Of a DNA stretch of 64,000 bases, positions 45,703 through 52,152 are shown piece by piece. Source of the DNA: JAICMB01 sp035295125 (lineage in GTDB: Bacteria > Acidobacteriota > Terriglobia > Bryobacterales > Bryobacteraceae); NCBI GenBank assembly GCA_035295125.1, contig DATGJP010000051.1, positions 1 to 64,000 of the forward strand, written 5' to 3'. Each line of letters starts with the position of its first letter. Position 1 is the first letter of the stretch. The notes below the pieces were generated by a model. The model was given only the letters and a program-made list of their open reading frames with translations, did not search any database and had not been told where the DNA came from. The position numbers and the translations under genes were made by a program.

Positions 45703-46276
45703 GGGGCGCTCGATTCAGCGGGGTCATTGGAAGATTGAGCCACTGTGCCAGCATTGGCTCAGTGGCGGGGCTGAAGCCGATGGCTCCTGACTCCACGTTT
45801 CCATTTCGGCCAATGACGATAAGAGTGGGAATGCTAAAGACTTCGTACGCCGCGGCTGTTTTCTGGTCGGAATCGAGGAGGACGGGGAATGGAATTTTCC
45901 ATTCGGCGGCGGCGTCGCGGGCCGCGCCGGGGAACTCATCCATGTTGACGGCAAGGAATTCAAACTCGGCGTGCGAGTCGGCATGGTCCTCGTAGAACTT
46001 CCGGAGCACCGGGGCTTCCATGCGACAGGGACCGCACCAGCTTGCCCAAAAGCTGAGGACCACCTTCTTTTTGCCGCGGTAATCGGCGAGGGAAACGGTG
46101 CGGCCGTCGAGCGTGTTCAGTTGAAAGGCCGGGGCGGGTTTGTGGAGGACGCCGATGACGCCGTCCGAATGCCGCTCGTGCATTTCGAGGGCTTTCGCGC
46201 GCCAGGTGATCCATACAGTAAAGACAGCCAGAACCGCGATGGCCAGCCGGGCGGTCGCGGACAGGCGTGAATTCAT
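45683..46276 (-). CDS. TlpA-type membrane-anchored thioredoxin-like protein
   Basis: A protein of 197 residues with an N-terminal membrane anchor (ARLAIAVLAVFTVWITW) and a periplasmic thioredoxin fold: FQLNTLDGRTVSLADYRGKKKVVLSFWASWCGPC with C81 and C84, then the cis-proline region FSIPTLIVIGRNG. It probably reduces disulphides of periplasmic proteins. It is 6 bp after the secreted protein gene and overlaps the ABC ATPase start by 20 bp, so it belongs to a four-gene operon. Confidence 0.92.
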   Translation of the reverse strand: MNSRLSATARLAIAVLAVFTVWITWRAKALEMHERHSDGVIGVLHKPAPAFQLNTLDGRTVSLADYRGKKKVVLSFWASWCGPCRMEAPVLRKFYEDHADSHAEFEFLAVNMDEFPGAARDAAAEWKIPFPVLLDSDQKTAAAYEVFSIPTLIVIGRNGNVESGAIGFSPATEPMLAQWLNLPMTPLNRAPHVPAGH

Positions 46277-46282
46277 CGGGCG

Positions 46283-46882
46283 TTAGCGATTTCCGAAAAC
46301 GAGCGTGGCGCTGCCGGTGACGGTGTTCCAGGTCTTGGGACCGGAACCGAGGTTGACGAGATGGCGACCCGATGCTCCAAGCCAGACATGGCGTCCCGGG
46401 TCGACGGCGAGCTTTGCGCCACCTTCGACTTGCGCCAGCCACGCGTCACCGTAAGTAGAAGTTCCCAGGCTCAGGCCGTGGGGTTCGTAAGTGCCGTCGG
46501 GTTTCCAGGCTTCGAGAGCTGCGGCGCGGCTGAACACTTCGATGTGATCGTCGCGGAGCTTGAGCGTCACCTGGGCGCCGAAGGGTGGGATTGTGAACTT
46601 GGCGCGATTAACAGGGCCAAGCACGCAGAGTGGGCATTCCAGTTGGTGGAGGTTATAGAACGAAGCCGTGTAGGCGGTTGAGAACTGGAATCCTGGTTGT
46701 TGGGGTCCGGAGTCGTAGCCGAAGGATTCGATGGTCAGGTTTTTGAGGAAACCTCCACGGGAGTCGGGCTTTGGTTTGGACCAGATTGGGGAGAGTTGGA
46801 AGGTCTGGGCTTGTGAATGTGAGACGGTGCAGAGCACTGCGGCGAGAGCGGTCAAGACCAGACACTGGCAATGACGCTTCAT
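46283..46882 (-). CDS. Secreted protein of unknown function, first gene of TlpA/ABC operon
   Basis: About 199 residues from the ATG at 46882, which gives a clean signal peptide (CLVLTALAAVLCTVSHSQA-Q). An in-frame ATG at 46912 would add 10 polar residues and spoil it. The mature part is beta-rich with alternating hydrophobic strands and ends TVTGSATLVFGNR, which resembles a small outer-membrane barrel, but I cannot assign a family. Two cysteines (CPLC) could be substrates of the thioredoxin gene that follows. Confidence 0.75.
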   Translation of the reverse strand: MKRHCQCLVLTALAAVLCTVSHSQAQTFQLSPIWSKPKPDSRGGFLKNLTIESFGYDSGPQQPGFQFSTAYTASFYNLHQLECPLCVLGPVNRAKFTIPPFGAQVTLKLRDDHIEVFSRAAALEAWKPDGTYEPHGLSLGTSTYGDAWLAQVEGGAKLAVDPGRHVWLGASGRHLVNLGSGPKTWNTVTGSATLVFGNR

Positions 46883-46899
46883 GCAGTTATTATCGCTCC

Positions 46900-46945
46900 G
46901 GGCGGATTTCAAATCTGCCGTGGGCGGATTTCAAATCCGCCGCAG
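46900..46945. repeat. REP-like element, family B (tandem)
   Basis: GGGCGGATTTCAAATCTGCC (46900-46919) is repeated at 46922-46941 with one change (CCGCC). Each is a hairpin with stem GGCGGATTT/AAATCCGCC. The second copy continues into CGCAGGATGG, the start of the usual second hairpin. Confidence 0.7.
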
Positions 46946-47009
46946 GATGGTATCTTGCCTTACAATGCGGACTTTCGGCCGTCGTTTGGTTGATCCTACC
47001 CGGATGCCG

Positions 47010-48347
47010 CTATACAAGAGCTAACTGCTCTTCGGTAGGTTCGGCTCAACAGTACCAGGGCTCGTCCAGGTAGGGGATGGCGGCGCGAGCGATTCGGTCG
47101 GGGTCTTCCGCGAGCGGGTGGTTTGAGACGAGCGACCAGAGACGATCGAAGGTCTCGCGCCGGGACTTACGCTGAGCGGCGATTGCGAAGGCTTTGTGAG
47201 CCAGTTCGTCGATGGCGGGATCGGGGTGTGTCCAACGGTAGAGGAGCGCGGCATCGTCGAAGGGGCCGATCTGGCGCTGGATGTCTTCGAGCTCCAGGAG
47301 CCGGGAGCCCGCGGGGATCAGGAGGCGCAATGCGAGTTGGACCGGGGGAACGTTTTCGATGAGGTTCAGTTCCGCGATTGTCGCGAGCAAGTCGCGATAG
47401 GACCCGGGCGTGGTCCAGGGCGTGAAAGCGATGAACGTCGGGGCCAGGATCAGCCCTTCGGTTTCGAACAGGCGGGCTACTTCGATGAAGTCGGCTCGCG
47501 TATGGCCTTTGGCAAGCTTCTCGAGAACGGCGTCGTCGACGGATTCGACCGCGCTGGTCACGAAGAGACAGCCGGTTTGCTTCAGTCCCGCGATGAGGTG
47601 GCGATGCTGGAGGAGATGCTCGATTTTGATGGTGACGTCGTAGGTCAGGGACGGGAATTCGCGGTGGAGTTGCTCGACGATGCGCATGCCATGCGTCGGG
47701 CCGTTCCAGAAGTCGGGATCACCGAAGGTGATGTGTTGAGCGCCGGCCGCGACCTGTTGGCGGATGTCGTTCAGGACGACGTCCGGTTGAATGACCCGGA
47801 ACGTGCCGTTGTAGACCGGGACCACGGGGCAGTGACGGCAGAGATGCTTGCAACCGCGCGTCGTTTCGGTGTAGCCGACGGTTTTGCGGGCGCCGTTCAG
47901 GTGGAGGTGGGCATAGCGGGCGAGCGGCGGCAGGCTTTGGCGCTGGGGCGTGGCGAAGTGAAGGCGGTCGAGCGGGACGAAGGAGCCGCCGGTGTCGGGG
48001 AGGGCGGCGAGGACGCTCTCGAATTCAGCGCCGATGATGGTGTCAATTCCAAGGCTGCGGAGGTACGGCTCGTTCAGGGGGGCATAGAGGCCGTAGGCGC
48101 AGAGACGCGCTTTTGGATTGAGGCCCTTCACCCGGCCGATTACCGGAATCGCCAGGCGGGTGGCGGTGTGCATCGGCAGGTGGAAGGCGACCCACTCCGC
48201 GGTTCGGATTGGTTCTTCGGGCAGTTTGTCCAGGGCTAAGTCGATGCAGGACACTTCGTGGCCGGCTTGGCGGAGCCAGGCGGCGGGTGAGGCCAGGCCG
48301 AAGGGTTGGTGTCCGAGGTCGTAGGTCGAGATGAGGACGACTTTCAT
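47010..48347 (-). CDS. CUAEP-tail radical SAM selenoprotein (Sec at in-frame TGA)
   Basis: A radical SAM protein of 445 residues if the TGA at 47046-47048 is read as selenocysteine; 433 if it is a stop. An N-terminal B12-binding-like half (MKVVLISTYDLGHQPFGLAS, GLYAPLNEPYLRSLGIDTIIGAEFE) precedes the cluster motif CxxxCxxC (C166, C170, C173 in RGCKHLCRHC), the GDPDFWNG strand and a TIM-barrel half. The tail reads DEPWYC-U-AEP-TEEQLALV then TAG. The C-U-A-E-P tail is the mark of a radical SAM (seleno)protein family known as CUAEP/CCAEP. Its reaction is unknown to me. A hairpin suited to be a SECIS lies 13 nt past the TGA. No selenium genes lie in this window. Confidence 0.85.
47016..47032 (-). 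promoter_or_regulatory. Candidate SECIS hairpin
   Basis: On the coding (minus) strand AAGAGC-AGTTA-GCTCTT is a perfect 6-bp stem with a 5-nt loop containing one guanine. It starts 14 nt after the TGA codon, so the loop lies about 19-23 nt from it, within the distance used by bacterial SECIS elements for SelB. It lies inside the short extension and ends before the TAG. A longer-range pairing of CCTACC (47034-47039) with GGTAGG (46995-47000) could enclose it. Confidence 0.65.
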
Positions 48348-48369
48348 CCGGCTTCTTCCATTATGGGCA

Positions 48370-48416
48370 GGGCGGATTACAAATCCGCCGCAGGCTGCAA
48401 GGCCGCGCTACATCAC
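48370..48416. repeat. REP-like element, family B
   Basis: GGGCGGATTACAAATCCGCC is followed by GCAGGCTGCAAGGCCGCGC and the tail TACATCAC. It lies between the radical SAM gene and the SHOCT gene, and the TCA of its tail is the stop codon of the SHOCT gene, the same layout as at 5048-5094. Confidence 0.7.
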
Positions 48417-48817
48417 TCGCAGAACACCCTTACTTTCACGTCCTTGTCGTCGACGTCGATGGTGAGGTCGTTGATCTGGTCGATGAGTTCTTCAAGGTTT
48501 TCGGGCCGGATCTGGCCGAGGTCGAACGGGACTCCGTTTTCGCGGAGGGCGTCGTTAACGTGGATGCGGGCTTGTAACGGAATGACGCCCGCCAATTTTA
48601 CCCCGGCGCGAAGAAGTTGAATGGGGACGCGGACATTCACTTTGGGCGCGGTACCCCTGCCGTTGTCGTCCACAACCACGCGCACGTATTTAGGCGAGGA
48701 CTTTGGTTTCGGCTCGGATCCGTTCGCCGGCAGCGCCGCGATTAAACGATCCGCTTCTTCGGCCGTGATTTTGCCCTCGGCGAGCATTTCCAGGATTTGG
48801 CGGCGATTCTCGTTCAT
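48413..48817 (-). CDS. SHOCT-like domain protein
   Basis: A protein of 134 residues. The N-terminal NENRRQILEMLAEGKITAEEADRLIAAL is a SHOCT-like helical module. A proline-rich linker and a beta-rich domain follow (YVRVVVDDNGRGTAPKVNVRVPIQLLRAG) with a last strand VDDKDVKVRVF. It is the third gene of the DUF2089 operon. Such proteins are common beside PspC/LiaI-type envelope-stress genes, but the function is unknown. The stop codon comes from a REP-like repeat. Confidence 0.85.
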   Translation of the reverse strand: MNENRRQILEMLAEGKITAEEADRLIAALPANGSEPKPKSSPKYVRVVVDDNGRGTAPKVNVRVPIQLLRAGVKLAGVIPLQARIHVNDALRENGVPFDLGQIRPENLEELIDQINDLTIDVDDKDVKVRVFCE

Positions 48818-48824
48818 AGTGTCC

Positions 48825-49073
48825 TTATGCCAGGCTGATGCTGGCGTTACCTACTTCAACGTGAGTACCTCTCAGGCTGGTGAGTATGCCCAGGAAGACG
48901 CGTAGCGTTTGACGGACATTTACATGTCCAATGGCGCAGACCAGGAGAAAGACGGGGAAAACCAGCAACATGATCGGCGCGAACAGCAGCCAGACCAAGA
49001 CGAGCGGGATCCGAAACACGAATCTAGAACCGACTCGGTTGCTGAAACGGACGATGGCCCAAAGCGGAATCAT
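48825..49073 (-). CDS. Small membrane protein
   Basis: A protein of 82 residues with one long or two short hydrophobic segments (IPLVLVWLLFAPIMLLVFPVFLLVCAIG). Its start overlaps the stop of the DUF2089 gene by 4 bp, and it lies 7 bp before the SHOCT gene, so it is real by context though no family is recognised. It may sense or transmit envelope status to the two soluble partners; that is a guess. Confidence 0.75.
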   Translation of the reverse strand: MIPLWAIVRFSNRVGSRFVFRIPLVLVWLLFAPIMLLVFPVFLLVCAIGHVNVRQTLRVFLGILTSLRGTHVEVGNASISLA

Positions 49074-49456
49074 TTGCGAGCCTCCATTTCCCGGATGGCG
49101 TCGGCGGCGGTGATCTCGCCGCGCTTCAGACGATCCAGGATCTCGGTTTGGGATGGCGTCGGGTCGGTGTCGACGAACTCGAGGTTGGACGCGATTCGAG
49201 TCAGACGCGATTTGATAGTGGGGTAGCTGACGCCGAAGATCTGCTCCATCTCTTTGATGGACCCGTGGCAGCGCACGAAGGCGGTGATGAAGACCTGGTC
49301 TTCGGCGCTGAGTCGCGCCAGCTGCGGGAGTTCAAAGCTGCCTTCGATTGCGATATCCTTGTCAACCAACCGGACGCGTTCAATGACGACGGGCTGGCCA
49401 GAGGTCAGGCGGGTGAGTTCCTGCCAGTCCGAGATCTTGGTTCTGTCCGGCGTCAT
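49070..49456 (-). CDS. DUF2089-family regulator
   Basis: About 128 residues from the ATG at 49456. A helix-turn-helix is seen in GSIKEMEQIFGVSYPTIKSRLTRI, preceded by LSAEDQVFITAFVRCHG; the C-terminus ILDRLKRGEITAADAIREMEAR is a SHOCT-like helix pair that echoes the one in the third gene of the operon. DUF2089 proteins are taken to be transcription regulators. An ATG at 49507 would lie upstream of the apparent promoter, so I prefer 49456. The leader would then be only about 9 nt with no Shine-Dalgarno sequence. Confidence 0.85.
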   Translation of the reverse strand: MTPDRTKISDWQELTRLTSGQPVVIERVRLVDKDIAIEGSFELPQLARLSAEDQVFITAFVRCHGSIKEMEQIFGVSYPTIKSRLTRIASNLEFVDTDPTPSQTEILDRLKRGEITAADAIREMEARK

Positions 49457-49471
49457 TGTTAAGATAATTAA

Positions 49472-49501
49472 GTTATACATCAATAATATTGATTCTGTCA
49501 A
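49472..49501 (-). promoter_or_regulatory. Sigma70 promoter with palindrome, DUF2089 operon
   Basis: On the minus strand TTGACA (49496-49501), an 18-bp spacer and TATAAC (49472-49477) form a near-consensus promoter. The spacer contains the inverted repeat ATCAAT-ATT-ATTGAT (49479-49493), well placed for a repressor. TGTTAAGAT occurs on both sides (49457-49465 and 49509-49517). Autoregulation by the DUF2089 protein is a reasonable guess. Confidence 0.65.
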
Positions 49502-49514
49502 GGACACATGTTAA

Positions 49515-49543
49515 GATTCTCGATATCTAAGAGGATAAGAATC
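49515..49543. promoter_or_regulatory. Inverted repeat upstream of cvpA
   Basis: GATTCT (49515-49520) and AGAATC (49538-49543) flank an AT-rich spacer CGATATCTAAGAGGATA in the divergent gap between the DUF2089 operon and cvpA. It may be an operator for the cvpA side; no strong promoter hexamers are seen. Confidence 0.35.
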
Positions 49544-49592
49544 GCCGAACCGAGCGGCCGGCAGATTCGTACATCCAAGAAAGGAAACACGT

Positions 49593-50150
49593 ATGAACTG
49601 GTTCGACATAGCGATAATGGCCGTGGTAGTAGCATCGGTGGCGAGCGGCGTCTGTCGCGGCTTCACCCGTAGCGCTTTGGGCGCTGTAGCGTTCTTCGCG
49701 GCGGTGATTCTGGGGTTCTGGTTCTACATCCCGGTCAGCTTCTGGTTGCGCCAGTATATACACAACAAGGAAGCGGCGGGAGCGGTTGGATTCGGGCTCA
49801 TTTTCATGGGAGTTGCGATGGTGGGCGGGATCGCGGAACGCATCAGCAGCCGGTTGGTACGGAGCGTGCACCTCACCTGGCTCGACCGGATTCTGGGGGG
49901 AGCTTTCGGGCTGGCGTACGGATGTTTCATGGCCACGATTCTGGTTCTGACGTTCATGACGTTCGCTCCGCGTCCAGTGCCAAAGGTAGTGGCGGGGTCC
50001 CGTTGTTTTCCATATTTCGAGAACGCGGCGCAGATGCTGTCGAATGCGACGCCTTACGAAGTTCGCGAGGGCTATAATCGCGCACGGCGGGATTTGGACA
50101 CGGTGCTGCCGAACAACGTAAGGAAGGAATTCCGACGAGTCGACTTTTAA
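49593..50150 (+). CDS. CvpA family membrane protein
   Basis: A protein of 185 residues with four transmembrane helices (FDIAIMAVVVASVASGVCRG, LGAVAFFAAVILGFWFYI, AGAVGFGLIFMGVAMVGG, LGGAFGLAYGCFMATILVLTF) and the CvpA pattern LDRILGGAFG. CvpA-type proteins are linked to colicin V secretion, purine genes and envelope integrity in other bacteria. AAAGGA lies about 11 nt before the ATG. It is followed closely by a YqgE-type gene. Confidence 0.88.
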   Translation: MNWFDIAIMAVVVASVASGVCRGFTRSALGAVAFFAAVILGFWFYIPVSFWLRQYIHNKEAAGAVGFGLIFMGVAMVGGIAERISSRLVRSVHLTWLDRILGGAFGLAYGCFMATILVLTFMTFAPRPVPKVVAGSRCFPYFENAAQMLSNATPYEVREGYNRARRDLDTVLPNNVRKEFRRVDF

Positions 50151-50158
50151 CGCGACGT

Positions 50159-50731
50159 TTGGCCATTGCATGCGGGCTGGCGTTGAGCATGGCAGTGGCG
50201 GCGTCGCCAGGCCCGAAGACCGGGCAATTGCTGGTTGCGACCCGGAGCAATTCCCACGACCAGGAGTTTGCGCAGACCGTAGTGCTGGTCATTTATGCCG
50301 ATGACAAGCAAGCGATGGGACTGGTGATCAATCGCCCGACGGACGTGCCGTTGAAGACGGTTTTTCCGGAGGTCAAAACGGCGCCGCGCGGGACGGATCG
50401 GTCGTTCATGGGCGGTCCGGTGGTGATCGATATCAAGGGGCTGTTGCGATCGCGCACGAAGCCCGATGACAGCATGGCGCTGCCGGTGTTCGGGGATGTT
50501 TACGTGATACGCAGCAAGACCGCACTGGTTCGCCTGGTGGGGCAGGGTCTGGGGCCGGACGTATTTCGGGTTTACGTGGGATACGCCGGGTGGTCGATGG
50601 CGCAATTACAGAACGAGATCGATATCGGAAGGTGGCGGGTGCGGGCGGGCGACGCGCGGCTCATTTTCGACGCGCATCCGGCCACTCTTTGGCCGCGCTT
50701 GTTACAAACGCCCGGCAAAATGTCAAAATGA
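50159..50731 (+). CDS. YqgE/AlgH family protein with N-terminal signal-like segment
   Basis: The YqgE/AlgH fold begins at GQLLVATRSNSHDQEFAQTVVL and includes the family mark AMGLVINRPTDVPL and FMGGPV. The core is usually cytosolic, yet here it follows ACGLALSMAVAASPG, a signal-like hydrophobic stretch. The nominal TTG start leaves no basic residues before it. The open frame continues upstream into the end of cvpA with TSRLLTRRLAIAC, which would complete an export signal but offers only an ATT codon (50129) after a GGAAGG stretch. The start is therefore unsure. Function of the family is not settled. Confidence 0.82.
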   Translation: MAIACGLALSMAVAASPGPKTGQLLVATRSNSHDQEFAQTVVLVIYADDKQAMGLVINRPTDVPLKTVFPEVKTAPRGTDRSFMGGPVVIDIKGLLRSRTKPDDSMALPVFGDVYVIRSKTALVRLVGQGLGPDVFRVYVGYAGWSMAQLQNEIDIGRWRVRAGDARLIFDAHPATLWPRLLQTPGKMSK

Positions 50732-50735
50732 CGGA

Positions 50736-52013
50736 ATGACCCGCCGTAGCTGGTTCCTTTCCTTGAGCGGCGCAGCAGCCGCAGCAGCACAATCGAGAAA
50801 TCAAGGCTCCGAGATGAAGGGCCCACTTCCGCCCTCTATCGCGGCGCTGAAGAGCCGCAAATCTGAGGCCCGGCCGATCACGAATGAGGAGCGCATGGCG
50901 CGCGTCGAGCGGGCGCAGCGTCTGATGAAGGAAAACCAGATTAACGCCATTTGCCTGGCGGGCGGGACATCGCTCGAATACTTCTCGGCGGTGCGGTGGG
51001 GCAACAGCGAGCGGCTTTTCTTCATGGTGCTGCCGCAGCGCGGCGAGCCGTTTTTCGTGGTACCGAGTTTCGAGGAGGATCGCGCGAAGGAGCAGATCGC
51101 GAAGGGGCCGTTCGGTTCCAGCCCGCACGTGATGACGTGGCATGAGGACGACAGCCCGTACGAGAAGGTCGCGTTCGGTTTGAAGGAGCGCGGTGTTGTG
51201 ACGGGCCACATCGGGATGGAAGAGACGGTGAAGTTTGTATTTACCGACGGCGTGGCGAAAGCGGCTCCGCAAGCGAATGTCGTCAGCGCGACGGCGATCA
51301 CGTCCGGATGCCGGATGATCAAGAGTCCGGCGGAGATGGCGCTGTTGCGGCTGGCGTCGAGCGTGACGCTGCAGGCGTACGAGGCGGCCTGGAAGGCGAT
51401 GCGCGATGGGATGACGCAGTTCGAGTTTGGACAGCTTGTTTCGGCGGCTCACCAGCAGCTTGGGTTTCAGGGTTCGGCGAGCGTGCAGACGGGCGAGTAT
51501 TCGGCGCTGCCGCACGGATCGATTACACCGCAGCGGATTCGCGAGGGTACAATTCTGCTGATCGACGGCGGGTGCCGCGTGGAGGGCTACGAGTCGGACA
51601 TCAGCCGAACGTTCGTGTTAGGCAAGCCCGCGGACAAGATGAAGAAGGTTTTCGACATCGTGCACGATGCGCAGACGGCGGCGCTGAAGACGGCGCATCC
51701 GGGGCTGGCTTGCGAGATGGTGGACGCGGCGGCGCGCAAGGTGATTACGGATGCCGGGTACGGGCCCGGTTACACATACTTCACGCATCGGGTGGGACAT
51801 GGGCTGGGCATGGATGGTCATGAGTGGCCGTATTTGGTAAAGGGGAATAAGCTTCCGCTGGCGGCGGACATGACGTTCTCGGATGAGCCGGGCGTTTATA
51901 TTCGCGGCGAGTTTGGGGTGCGGCTGGAGGATGATCTGCATATTACGGAGGATGGGGCGGAGTTGTTGACGCCGCAGAGTCCATCGTTGGAGGAGCCGTT
52001 CGGGAGGGCATAA
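50736..52013 (+). CDS. M24 family metallopeptidase (Xaa-Pro aminopeptidase-like)
   Basis: A pita-bread-fold peptidase of 425 residues. Metal ligands are intact: Asp in LLIDGG, Asp in YESDISRTF, His in HRVGHGLGMDGHE, Glu in FSDEPGVYI and Glu in VRLEDDLHI. The creatinase-like N-terminal domain covers about residues 50-200. The first residues, TRRSWFLSLSGAAAAAAQ, look like a Tat signal, so it may act in the periplasm on X-Pro peptides. It starts 4 bp after the YqgE-type gene. Confidence 0.93.
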   Translation: MTRRSWFLSLSGAAAAAAQSRNQGSEMKGPLPPSIAALKSRKSEARPITNEERMARVERAQRLMKENQINAICLAGGTSLEYFSAVRWGNSERLFFMVLPQRGEPFFVVPSFEEDRAKEQIAKGPFGSSPHVMTWHEDDSPYEKVAFGLKERGVVTGHIGMEETVKFVFTDGVAKAAPQANVVSATAITSGCRMIKSPAEMALLRLASSVTLQAYEAAWKAMRDGMTQFEFGQLVSAAHQQLGFQGSASVQTGEYSALPHGSITPQRIREGTILLIDGGCRVEGYESDISRTFVLGKPADKMKKVFDIVHDAQTAALKTAHPGLACEMVDAAARKVITDAGYGPGYTYFTHRVGHGLGMDGHEWPYLVKGNKLPLAADMTFSDEPGVYIRGEFGVRLEDDLHITEDGAELLTPQSPSLEEPFGRA

Positions 52014-52077
52014 ACGGATCCGCCCGCCGCTGCTTAACGCGAGTCGCGAAGATTATCGAGGAGACCAAACCTTGTGG

Positions 52078-52107
52078 CATGCGCAGGCGAAACCGCCTGC
52101 GCCACCT
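52078..52107 (-). repeat. REP-like element, family A
   Basis: GCATGCGCAGGCGAAACCGCCTGCGCCACC. Its reverse complement matches the element at 6846 in the GGTGGCGCAGGCGGTTTCGC core. It lies between convergent genes. Confidence 0.75.
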
Positions 52108-52152
52108 CTGGCTCAACAGGTGAAAGCCAAAGCGGGGCGCGGCTGGTCCTGA

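Noticed and set aside
46283..46912. Upstream ATG at 46912 for the secreted protein
   Set aside because: It overlaps the REP-like repeat and would place ten polar residues before an otherwise clean signal peptide.
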